From: JAWKZG01 sp041396125
Lineage (GTDB): Bacteria > Pseudomonadota > Gammaproteobacteria > Competibacterales > Competibacteraceae
Assembly (NCBI GenBank): GCA_041396125.1
Contig: JAWKZG010000018.1
Coordinates: forward strand, 1 to 64,000
DNA length: 64,000 nt
Reading direction: 5' to 3'
The notes under the pieces were generated by a model. It ran no database searches. It saw nothing but the letters and a program-made list of their open reading frames with translations, and had not been told where the DNA came from. A program made the position numbers and the translations under genes. Below are positions 29,189 to 38,500 of this stretch, one piece after another (positions within the stretch are counted from its first letter, which is position 1; each line of letters begins with the position of its first letter).

Positions 29189-30022
29189 TTACAGCTTCGC
29201 CGCCTGCACATGCATCCAGTCGAAATTGCGGCTGCGGCCCAGGCTGACCCAGCCTTCTTCTTCCCAGAACCGCCACCAGTCATCGTAATCTGATGACGCC
29301 AGGCTGGCCTGGTCGTGCATCCATTTGAGCTGATTGTGTTCCGGGTCCCAGTCGAGCGCGATGCCCCAGGAATGGGTTGACCAGTTCGAGCCACCACGCA
29401 TTTTGCGTGGATTGTAGGAGCCGCCGTACAAATTCAGACGCAGACGGTCTATTTCTGCCTCGCCATAATGCGTATGGATTCTGGTCAGGATGCGGCCAAG
29501 GCTGTCAGCGACTTTCTCGTGGCAGGCGATGCGCCGGGTTTTCTGATTCTGGTTCCAGGCGATTTTGAGTTCCCAGGGGCATTCCACCCGAATCAGCGGT
29601 GGCGTGAAACCGTCTTTTTCACCATGCGGACCGTAAAACGCCGTCAATGCGGACTGTGTTTGTCGGGGCCAGTGATGCGGATTGACATCCAGTGGTTCCA
29701 GATCGCGCCAATCGTCCGGTGGCGAACCGGTCTCAAGCAAGGTTTGCAGGCTATCAAAGGCGAAGTCGGTCTGCGGTCCCCACCAGCCGTCAATAGTTCC
29801 GGCATTGATTCCTTTGTCGTGACAATACAGCTGGAGAAAAGCAATCGCTTGGCGTTTGTCCGACCACTCCTGCCATGCGGTCGGCAGATCGCCTGCGCGG
29901 GCTTGCAGTGCCTTGAGCACAGCCGCATGAGTTAGCGGCCCGCGCTCACCGTCGATAGCGCCAGTGTAATGGCCCAGTTCTTTGAGCCGCGCCTGAATGA
30001 TATACACAGCGGATTTTTTCAT
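29189..30022 (-). CDS. Peptidoglycan-binding M15-type metallopeptidase (endolysin-like)
   Basis: A 277-residue protein with two PG-binding-1-like repeats (QARLKELGHYTGAIDGERG; DKGINAGTIDGWWGPQT) and a C-terminal M15/VanY-like zinc peptidase. The metal-site blocks are STHSWGIALDWDP and NFDWMHVQ. No signal peptide is seen, so it resembles phage-type L-alanyl-D-glutamate or D-Ala-D-Ala endolysins. It is transcribed in the same direction as the large CHAT gene, 203 bases downstream of it with a REP element between. A role with that operon is not established. Confidence 0.82.
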   Translation of the reverse strand: MKKSAVYIIQARLKELGHYTGAIDGERGPLTHAAVLKALQARAGDLPTAWQEWSDKRQAIAFLQLYCHDKGINAGTIDGWWGPQTDFAFDSLQTLLETGSPPDDWRDLEPLDVNPHHWPRQTQSALTAFYGPHGEKDGFTPPLIRVECPWELKIAWNQNQKTRRIACHEKVADSLGRILTRIHTHYGEAEIDRLRLNLYGGSYNPRKMRGGSNWSTHSWGIALDWDPEHNQLKWMHDQASLASSDYDDWWRFWEEEGWVSLGRSRNFDWMHVQAAKL

Positions 30023-30095
30023 AGTAACTGCTCCTTCAGCGGTTATGACAAACGGCGTGTTACCGAACGTTTCCTGTTCTTCGGTGGGTTGTTGC

Positions 30096-30123
30096 TAGGA
30101 TGTGGTAACGCAGGAACCGCATC
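30096..30123 (+). repeat. REP element (family 1)
   Basis: A single copy of the same palindromic unit found tandemly at 43897-44176 (GATGTGGT ... ACCGCATC type arms with AACGCAGGA between). It sits between the CHAT gene and the peptidase gene. Confidence 0.75.
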
Positions 30124-30146
30124 ATCCGGGTCAAGAACGCGATGGT

Positions 30147-30175
30147 GATGGGCATCCTGCGTCAGCCCATCCTAC
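30147..30175 (-). repeat. REP-like element (family 2)
   Basis: Inverted arms GATGGGC and GCCCATC enclose ATCCTGCGTCA, followed by CTAC. On the minus strand it reads GTAGGATGGGCTGACGCAGG, the same GTAGGAT...GACGCAGGA layout as family 1 with other arm bases. It lies 24 bases from the family 1 copy in opposite orientation. Confidence 0.6.
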
Positions 30176-30224
30176 AAGATGGTCTATAAATATTCGTAAT
30201 GCTTGGCATTTGTCTTTGTAAGCC

Positions 30225-33200
30225 TTACAGCCGGGACTTAATCCATTGCAATGCCCCGCACAGTTTGGCCTGACCGCTCAGCATCCCGATCAGAAAATCC
30301 AGATGCTCGATAACCGAGCTGAATTCCCGTGTCGATGCGCCGCGCTGGCGGGCGGCCAGATAGCCTTTGACGATGGCATCCTGTCGAACATCCAGTGCAT
30401 TGTCCGTTAAGCCGCGCACCAGCTCGCATTCGGGTTTGATCGTACCGTTCCAGAAATTGGGTTCTTCGCGGTCTTTTTCATCGGCGATTTGTTCAATCTT
30501 CTCCAACCATTCGTACACAATATCCAAGGGCTGTCGGCTGTCGCCGCGTCGCTGTCTAACTATGCGGGCAGTTAGCCAGTTCAAGGTAGGATAGTGGTTG
30601 ATCTCGCCGTTGCTCTTAAGCGCGATCTGGTACGCTTTTTCATAAGCATCTTCCATGTTGCTGAGCGCTTCTTTGGTTTGGTTCTCAGTACCGATCCAGG
30701 CCAACCGTTTATACGCACTGCCCAATAAACACAGCCGCTCGACGCTGTCGCCTGCGAGTTGGCGCAAGCTCGTAAGCTGTTCGATAGCTTCGTTCAGTTT
30801 TTCCCTGGCGTTGGCTGCTGCTGCCTCGGTTTGTTTGGGTTTATCGTCGTCCCGTGCCGTCTGCCACTCGACAATCGCCCAGCGGCCCAGCAAATTAGCC
30901 CGTTGCTCGATGGCTTTCGTCGAAACATCATGTCCACTGCCGATCGCTGCGTTATAGCACTCGACAGCTTTCCTGAATTCGTAAAGCTCACCGTAGACTC
31001 TGCCCAGCGCTTCCTGTACGTCCGAGCGGGTTTTCCAGTCATCAGGAAGCTGCCCTTCGATGGTTTGCACACGTTGCAACAGCGTGCTTATTCGCTCGTC
31101 CGATGCGCAGCCAGCCTGGCTGGCAAGATCATTCAGATCGACCAGGACTTCGCTGGGACTGACATAAGGTTCCCTGGCTTGATGGTTACTATCGCGGCGG
31201 TATTTGGTCAGTACATAATCCGGATAGCCGTAGCATTGATACGCGCCCCAGGTATTGACGCCGGAATGATTCTGATAAGTCTCCTGGCGAGCGTGCAGCA
31301 CCGCTCTGCCGAAGGTTTCACCGTCCAGCATCCGATCGTAGAAGACCCGCGCAAAGGTTTCGGCGGCAGCATCATCCACCGCCCAGCCGGCAGCGACGAC
31401 AGCCCGCACGCCCATGCGGATCAGCTGGGTGGCCAGATTAGCGGCCAACCGATGGCGGTTACGCCGGGTAGGATCGTCTAAATTCGGGTTTTCTGCTTCG
31501 ATGCGCCCGAGATGACAGCAGTTGATGAACACCAGCTCCGGCACTTCGCGCATTTGCTCGACTTCGATGGGGGTCAGGAAGATATCGTGGCCCAATACCA
31601 TGCCGGAAACGGTTTTTGCGGGCCGGTTGGCACTGTCTCCCGGCACGGGATACTCATAGACGCCATGTCCGGCCAGATGCAACACCCGATAGCCGCGTGC
31701 GAACAAGGCTGTGATGATCTGCCGGGCGTCTTTTCTGATCAGCGCGGTCACCTTGAAGCTGCTGCGTTCGAACTGCTTGGCGACGTGCTCGGCCTCCTGT
31801 TTCGCGCCGGGTAGTTCGACGAAGCGACTGGGCGGGTCGCCGACCACCAGTACGGCATTGCCCACGGGCGCACGCGGACCTGCGCGGAAGGTTCTGGTGG
31901 TGAGCTGGCGCAGCACACCGCTTTTCACGGCCAGGGGTTTGGCGTCGGCGTCGTAGCGGTCTTGCAATAGTTCCCAGGGATACGCTGCGGAGGCATCGTT
32001 CAGTACCAGCATCAAATCGTAACGGGCCTGGCTGTAGTTCTTTAATGTATTCGGAATCAGCAGCTCGAACAGGGTTTTGGCGATATTCAGATCGGCCCGC
32101 GAGTTTTGAATTGCCTGCTCGATAAACTGATCGAGCAGCGCCGTCTGGGTGGCTTGCAGCCGCACATCGGCGCGGCCCAGTTGGGTGGTCAGAGTGGTAT
32201 AGCGCAGGGAGCCATCCTTGCGCCCCAGAATTTGCAAGCGTTGCCACCAGTCTTGAGCTTCCTCGAACCGCACCCGAAAACGCTTGCCCGGCAGCGATTT
32301 GAGTTGTTCGGTGACGATGAAGCGATTGCGCAGTTCACTGTCACGGTCAATCTGTTGCAACACATGCGCGGCGGTTAAGGCCCGGTCTTCATACAATTCA
32401 ATGAATTGCACTTTATCGATGCGTACCCGCGCCCCAAGCCCGCTTTCATTCAGGGCATGATTGGCGTGCACGATGCCACGCAAAATGGCGGGTAGCGCAT
32501 CTTCGACCAGCAAACCACCCGCACCGGTGCTGATCAGCAGGCAGCTGAGTGGCGCGCTTTCCCGCTTATTGCTTGGCCGGCACTCGCTGACCGCCACGGC
32601 ATACTTGAGTGCGCCGCGGGTTACGCTGGCGGTAAGCTGCCCATAGCTGAGTTTGCCGACTGCGCCCAAACCGATGATGACGGCACCTTTGAGTGCCAGA
32701 CCGCTGCGCTCGGCATCGGGATTAAGCACGACTTCAGCCGTTTCTACTGGACCGGGGTAATAGCCCAGCCGATGCCGTTCGCGCAACCGCCCCTGCAGAT
32801 GTTTATCAAGCGCTTTCTCGGCGCTGACGATGCTGTCGCCCTGGTAGTGACCGGCCATAACCGGGTGTTTGGCATACGCCAGATCGCCGTGCGCCACTTC
32901 GACCTCGATGCGCGGTTCAGTGCGTTGCGGCTGGCGGCTCCAGCTGGCACTGCCACCCAGCGCGGCGGCGACCAGATCGCGCTCGTTCGGGAAGCGCTCG
33001 ACCTCGTCTTCTGGCGGTAATACGATACCTTCTGCCAGTCCACGAGTAGCCGGCGCGGTAGTAGGCAGCCGGTTGGTCGCGCCGTTCTCCAGCAATTCTT
33101 TTAACCCTTCGAAAGCGGGCCTATGCTTGGCCAGATCGCCGTGTACCACGTCGTGCATGTACCAGACTTTAAGGCCTGCCGGAATACCACCGGCCCATGG

Positions 33201-35507
33201 CACCTGCCCATCGCCGCGCGCGGTGCCGATGAAGTCGATCTGACCGTTGTTGATGCGCAGTTGCTCTGCCGTCAAATCAGCCTGACCGGCGATATAAAAC
33301 ATCCGGTCGGGATCGAGCGGGCTTTGTTTGATCAGTTGCCAGGTCTCGGCAGCGGTCTTCAGATCGTTTTCCTGCGGTAGGGTCCAGCCATCCGTCTGCG
33401 CCGTTTTCAGCTCTTGCCAGACCGGCGGTTTGAAATAATCCCGGTCAGTTCTGCTTGGCAGAAGCTCCAGCACGCCCGGATAACGAGCCAGAATAGCCAG
33501 CAGTTCCTCCTGATTATTTTTCAGATCCAACAAGGCCAGATACTTGATGGTGCGCTCGCGCCCGAGCAGTAAACGCAGGATGGAATGAGAACCACCATTA
33601 GGTGTACCCAGCATGATGAAACGAAAGCCTTCACGCTGACACAGTTGTTGCCACAGTGCTTCGTCCTGCGCGAACATGACCCGTGCCAGTAAACCGCCCA
33701 TGGAATGCGCCAGAATCCGCACCGGCAGGGTGGTTCTTTGCAGCTGTTCCCGCACGGCAGCTGCCAGTCGTTCGGCTTCTTTTTGCAGTGACAAACGCCA
33801 GTCGTAAGGAAACCGCACCACTTCGTGACTGTCTTCCAAAAAATCGACCAGATCGCGGTAGGCCAAACCGACCAGCGCTTCTGCCTCGACGTTCTCGGCC
33901 TCGATATTGATTTTCCTGAGGCCACCGAAACCCAGCGAGACCGGGTCCAGCCAGATCCGGTTGTTGCCTATCGTCAGATGAGAGCCGGTGATGCCGGGCA
34001 GCACAAATACCACCGGGCGCGGTTTCTTTGTCCGACTGCTGAACCAGCCCCGGCTGAGATCCTGCGGACGGGTGTAGGGCTTGAAACCGGCATTATCACC
34101 CTCCTGGCGACGCAAGCCGGCGATGACATACCTGGCGCTGTCTACGTTGCGAAAATAACTGAAGTGATTGACTTCGGGGCCTTGCTCAAAATGATAGCGC
34201 GCCCCGTTGTCCCGACCCGTGCCGCCGTACATAGCTTCGGTGTTGACTACCAGGTCATGGTCGGCCTGATAAAACAAATCGGTCGCCAGCACTTTCAGGC
34301 GACTCCAGATCCCTTCGCCCTCGATATCGCCAGCAATCACCGACAGATCGGCATCGACCGTCGTATCGGGCCGGTTCAGCAGATGAACCAACGCCGATTT
34401 AGGCATCATCGCTTCCAGACCGGGCAGATCGCGCGGGTCGGTGCGTTTTTTAACGACTGCCAGCAGAAAATCGCCCAGCAGATCGAGCACCACGTTGTCG
34501 AAGCCGGGAATTTTGCTGACCAGATTGAACAGGACAGATAAATAACGGTCGAGCCGCTCCGAGGCCAGCGTGGTGCCACGTGCCGGGCAGGCGACCCGGA
34601 CAAAGCGTTCGACGCGCGGTTGTTTGTCGATCAGCAGCGCATTGAGTTGTTCAATTTTTTGTCGCTCGTCAGCATAGCGGCTGCCGCTGAACAGGGTTTT
34701 GATCAGCTCGTCGTCGAAGGGCGGCTTGCCGCCGGTAGCCCCGGCGCGGCACAGCAACTCGCCGATCAGGCCACCACGCGAATGGCTGACCAGATGCAGT
34801 TTCGCGTTCCTGGGTAATAGATTGACGATTTCCAGTGCGTTATCAACCGGGCTTTGACTGAGACTGCGGTGTTGCAGGGCATAAGCGTGGCCCTGGTGGT
34901 CGCGCAGCAGTTGCTGCCAGTCTTTATGATCCCACAAACCGCTGAAACTGCCTTTTGTGGACGATGCCGTGCCGTGCAGCAGAATCAGGAAGGGCTTGTC
35001 GCTGGCGGGAAGCTCAGCCTCAACTTTATTGTCCGGCTTGAGTTCGACGCTGTCTTCCAGCAGAAATAAACCCGGCACGGGTTCTAAGCGTTCTTCGATT
35101 TTTTCCGCGAGCTTGGCAGCGCTCAGACCAGCCGCAGTATCGACCGGATCGATTTTGAGTACGCGCAATCCTTTGAGAATCCACTCGCCGATGCCCCGGC
35201 TTGGCGGACCCAGCGGCAGTTCGCGAACTATCGTCAGTTCATCGCTGTCCGCCTCGCCGCCGCGAACCTGCACAGCGGGGAAGTCTTTGCGAAATTGCTC
35301 CACCGACAACCACAAGCGCAGGCCACCCTCTAACTCCAGTTCCAATACCTCGTCATCGGCGATATCTTTCAGGACGACGTTTTCAGCAGCGGCGCGGGCG
35401 GTATCCAGGCGGATATCGGCGCGAACCTGCGTGGTAAATACCTTATCGCTGCCGATTGTCGGCGTATCGGAATCAATGCGTTCGCCAGGGATTTTGAGGG
35501 TAGTCAT
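30225..35507 (-). CDS. Giant dual alpha/beta-hydrolase - CHAT protease - TPR protein
   Basis: A 1760-residue multidomain protein without signal peptide. After an ~160-residue beta-rich N-terminus comes a lipase-like alpha/beta-hydrolase (FLILLHGTAS; nucleophile region HLVSHSRGGLIGE, Ser about 241), then a second one (VVFVLPGITGSHL; ILAHSMGGLLARV, Ser about 600; LCAT-like). A linker precedes a CHAT domain (caspase-like) with catalytic His in VLHLAGHGVYEY (about 1281) and Cys in LVFINCCHLG (about 1327). The last ~300 residues are TPR-like helices. It is the third gene of a TIR/NTPase operon. Inference: an effector or protease unit of an immunity-type system. Confidence 0.8.
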   Translation of the reverse strand: MTTLKIPGERIDSDTPTIGSDKVFTTQVRADIRLDTARAAAENVVLKDIADDEVLELELEGGLRLWLSVEQFRKDFPAVQVRGGEADSDELTIVRELPLGPPSRGIGEWILKGLRVLKIDPVDTAAGLSAAKLAEKIEERLEPVPGLFLLEDSVELKPDNKVEAELPASDKPFLILLHGTASSTKGSFSGLWDHKDWQQLLRDHQGHAYALQHRSLSQSPVDNALEIVNLLPRNAKLHLVSHSRGGLIGELLCRAGATGGKPPFDDELIKTLFSGSRYADERQKIEQLNALLIDKQPRVERFVRVACPARGTTLASERLDRYLSVLFNLVSKIPGFDNVVLDLLGDFLLAVVKKRTDPRDLPGLEAMMPKSALVHLLNRPDTTVDADLSVIAGDIEGEGIWSRLKVLATDLFYQADHDLVVNTEAMYGGTGRDNGARYHFEQGPEVNHFSYFRNVDSARYVIAGLRRQEGDNAGFKPYTRPQDLSRGWFSSRTKKPRPVVFVLPGITGSHLTIGNNRIWLDPVSLGFGGLRKINIEAENVEAEALVGLAYRDLVDFLEDSHEVVRFPYDWRLSLQKEAERLAAAVREQLQRTTLPVRILAHSMGGLLARVMFAQDEALWQQLCQREGFRFIMLGTPNGGSHSILRLLLGRERTIKYLALLDLKNNQEELLAILARYPGVLELLPSRTDRDYFKPPVWQELKTAQTDGWTLPQENDLKTAAETWQLIKQSPLDPDRMFYIAGQADLTAEQLRINNGQIDFIGTARGDGQVPWAGGIPAGLKVWYMHDVVHGDLAKHRPAFEGLKELLENGATNRLPTTAPATRGLAEGIVLPPEDEVERFPNERDLVAAALGGSASWSRQPQRTEPRIEVEVAHGDLAYAKHPVMAGHYQGDSIVSAEKALDKHLQGRLRERHRLGYYPGPVETAEVVLNPDAERSGLALKGAVIIGLGAVGKLSYGQLTASVTRGALKYAVAVSECRPSNKRESAPLSCLLISTGAGGLLVEDALPAILRGIVHANHALNESGLGARVRIDKVQFIELYEDRALTAAHVLQQIDRDSELRNRFIVTEQLKSLPGKRFRVRFEEAQDWWQRLQILGRKDGSLRYTTLTTQLGRADVRLQATQTALLDQFIEQAIQNSRADLNIAKTLFELLIPNTLKNYSQARYDLMLVLNDASAAYPWELLQDRYDADAKPLAVKSGVLRQLTTRTFRAGPRAPVGNAVLVVGDPPSRFVELPGAKQEAEHVAKQFERSSFKVTALIRKDARQIITALFARGYRVLHLAGHGVYEYPVPGDSANRPAKTVSGMVLGHDIFLTPIEVEQMREVPELVFINCCHLGRIEAENPNLDDPTRRNRHRLAANLATQLIRMGVRAVVAAGWAVDDAAAETFARVFYDRMLDGETFGRAVLHARQETYQNHSGVNTWGAYQCYGYPDYVLTKYRRDSNHQAREPYVSPSEVLVDLNDLASQAGCASDERISTLLQRVQTIEGQLPDDWKTRSDVQEALGRVYGELYEFRKAVECYNAAIGSGHDVSTKAIEQRANLLGRWAIVEWQTARDDDKPKQTEAAAANAREKLNEAIEQLTSLRQLAGDSVERLCLLGSAYKRLAWIGTENQTKEALSNMEDAYEKAYQIALKSNGEINHYPTLNWLTARIVRQRRGDSRQPLDIVYEWLEKIEQIADEKDREEPNFWNGTIKPECELVRGLTDNALDVRQDAIVKGYLAARQRGASTREFSSVIEHLDFLIGMLSGQAKLCGALQWIKSRL

Positions 35508-35585
35508 GGTGCTTGCTCCTGCCTGTGGTATTTCGCGGTAATTCTGTTGTGTCTGGCCTTTTGTTATGGGTGGGGTCGTGCCAAT

Positions 35586-38500
35586 TTATTTCGCTGCAGC
35601 ACACGCTTTCATATCCAGCAAACCATACTGGCAGCGTTGCGCATCAGTTAGCGGCGCGGGTTTGATTTCATCGCGGATAAATGCGACTAAACCCTGCGTA
35701 TTTTGAAAAATGGGCCACAGCTTGACGCTGCCATCGCTGTTCAATACGGCGATTTGCTGGTTGTCCGGGCCATAGGCAACCGCGAGAAAATTCTCACTGG
35801 TCTGGCCGAATACGCCGATGGGGGCATTGCTCAGCCGGGGTATAGCCTGCACGTCCCAAAGTTGCGCGGCCTCGCCCTGGGTGAGCAACAATAAACGCTG
35901 GCCGTCAGGCGAAAATACGGCGTCCAGCACACTGCCCGCTTTAGCCGGTAACGGTGCTTCGAGCAGGGTTTTGCCGTTGTTAACAGACCAGACAGCGATA
36001 CGCATACCACCCCGGGTCGATTGTTCGTAGGCAACCAGGCCACGTTCTGCATGCAGTGCGATGGGCCTGCCGGTTTGGTCCTGCTGAAGCTTGAGTTCGC
36101 TGCCCCCGGCGCTTGCGGTATCGAAGATATAGCCTGATTCAGTGACGCCGATAATGCGTTGGCTATGAGGATCAATAGCGAGCTGAATGCCTTGAGAAAT
36201 AGCATTAAGATTGATCTGCCATTGCCTGGCCATTTGCCAATCCGGGTTTTTCTGCAGCAGAACCAGGCGGGTATTGTCCAGCAGTACGGCTACGGCTTCA
36301 CAATTCGGCGTAAACGCGGCTGCTATGACGTTTACTGGGACGTTTACCGGATTGCTGTAGTTGATTTTGGTAGCCTGCTGGATGTCACCAAGGCTGAGAA
36401 TAGTACCGTCCGTGGCGATGCCCAGAACCGTTTCAGCGGTATTGCAAAGCGCGGGCAGCGTGTTTTCCAGCGACTGTTGCAGCGGCTCTTGTAAAAGGGG
36501 TTTACCGTCCGGTAATTGCCACCATGAAAGTTCGTTTTGCACTATGCTAACCAGACTTGTGCCGTTGGCCGAAAATTGCACATGTGCCTTCCCATAGGAA
36601 GCTGTTTGTAATGATTTAAGGTTAATGTCCGGTGCCGCAGTTGAGTTTGCTAAAACTTTCGGGTATCGGGCGACCGGCAGGGTTGACCACAGCCATAACC
36701 CATTGCTGCTCTGCGATAGAATACGGGATGCATCCGCGTTAACCATCGCGCGCAACACTTTATTCTCGTGGCGCAGTGTGAACAGTGGTGCGCCGGTGCT
36801 TGCATCCCACAACCACACGTTATTCTCGGACCAGGTCAGAACACGGGTTTCATCACTGCTGAACACCGCGCCCAGCACTTCCTGCTCATGTTGCAGCATG
36901 AACAGCAGTTTGCCGCTGCCAGTGTCCCAAAGTCGCACGGTACTATCACGAGACCAGGACAGGATACGGCGTCCGTCAGCCGTGAAGGTCGCGCCCGTCA
37001 CCTGGTGCTCGTGCTCCAGCGGCAATAGCTTTCTGCCAGTGCCTGCATCCCATAGCCACACGGTGTTGTTCTCTTCGGGTGAGGAAGGGCTACTCTCCCA
37101 GGACAGGATACGGGACCCGTCGGTGCTGAGCGCCGCACCCATTACGAAGGTCTCGTGCGGCAGCTTGACCAGCGATGCGCCGGTAACCGTATCCCAGAGC
37201 CATACATCACTCTCGGACCAGGACAGGATACGGGACCCGTCGGTGCTGAGCGCTGCACCCATCACGAAGGTCTCGTGCGGCAGCTTGACCAGCAACGCGC
37301 CGGTCGTGGTATCCCACAGCCGCACAGTGTTCTTGGACCAGGACAGGATACGGGACCCGTCGGCGCTGAATGCTGCGCTGTAAACTTCGCTATCGTGGGG
37401 CAGCATGAGCAGCAGCTTGCCGCTGTTTGCATCCCACAGCCGTGCTGTGCTATCCGCCGACCAGGACAGGATGCGGGAGCCGTCGACGTTAAACACCGCG
37501 CCGTACACCATGTTATCGTGGCTCAGCGTGGACAGCAGCGCGCCGTTATTCGCATCCCACAGCCGCATGTCAACACCCCAAAGCCAGGACAGAATACGGG
37601 ACCCGTCGGCGCTGAACGCCGTGCCGTACAAGCCACCTTCCTGGTTCAGGCTCAGCAGCGGTGCTCGGGTGGCTGCATAAGCGGCCTGCTCGGTCTCGGC
37701 TACATACGGCAGGCTATTATCGTGATTTGCGAGGATTTCGGCTGCCAGTGCCAGGCTGATTTTGCCGGCACCATTTCTAGCCAGTTCCAGTGTCTGATTA
37801 GCTAACAGCCTGGACCGTTCAGCGGCGGCGTCAGCTGATGATTTTTGCTGTTCCAGCTCTGCTTGCCGCTGCGCCTGTTCAGCAGCCAGCTTTGCTTTTA
37901 AGGCTTGCCGCGCTTCATCTCTGGCTTTCTCCGCTGCGGTTTGGGCTTGCCGCGCATTTTCTGCCTCTGCTTGCGCTTTTGCTTCGGCCGCTTCTGCTTT
38001 TTGCCGTGCTACTTCTGCTTCTTTTCTTAACGAGCGCTCGGTAGCTAAATAGCCCGAAAAGCCCGCAAACAGCAAAACACTCGCAATAGCTACAAACGTC
38101 AGCAGTTTTTTCTTGATCTGTTGCCGCTTCAGATTTTTTTTGCTCGCACTCAGCAGTTCCTCAATGTGTTCGTATTCGTCACCCTCCGGTTTACTAATAA
38201 AGCGCTGTCCCCAGTATGGATTCGGGCGTTTAGCGTGCCACCAGCGCAGGCGGTTGCTGGCCGTCGCGGGTGGCAGAATCGCACTATGATCCCTGGCAAA
38301 ACCACGGGCATCATCAACCAGATTGGAATAAACCTTGCCGTCCTGTGCTTCCTGATGCAACCAACCATTCTGGTTACGGTCACCGTCAAATTTGTCCCAC
38401 ACCTGAATCAGGCTCTCATGCGAGATATCAATGGTGCTGTCGGGTTTGATGGTTTCGCCTGCGGGCGGCAGCAGAAAACACGCCGGTTCGGCCCGAAACG

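Noticed and set aside
34957..35541. 194-codon Ser/Arg-rich ORF antisense to the CHAT gene N-terminus
   Set aside because: Low-complexity shadow of the real coding strand.
36625..37383. Long ORFs antisense to the WD40 repeats (252 and 216 codons)
   Set aside because: They mirror the periodic codons of the real minus-strand gene and have no ribosome sites or family features.
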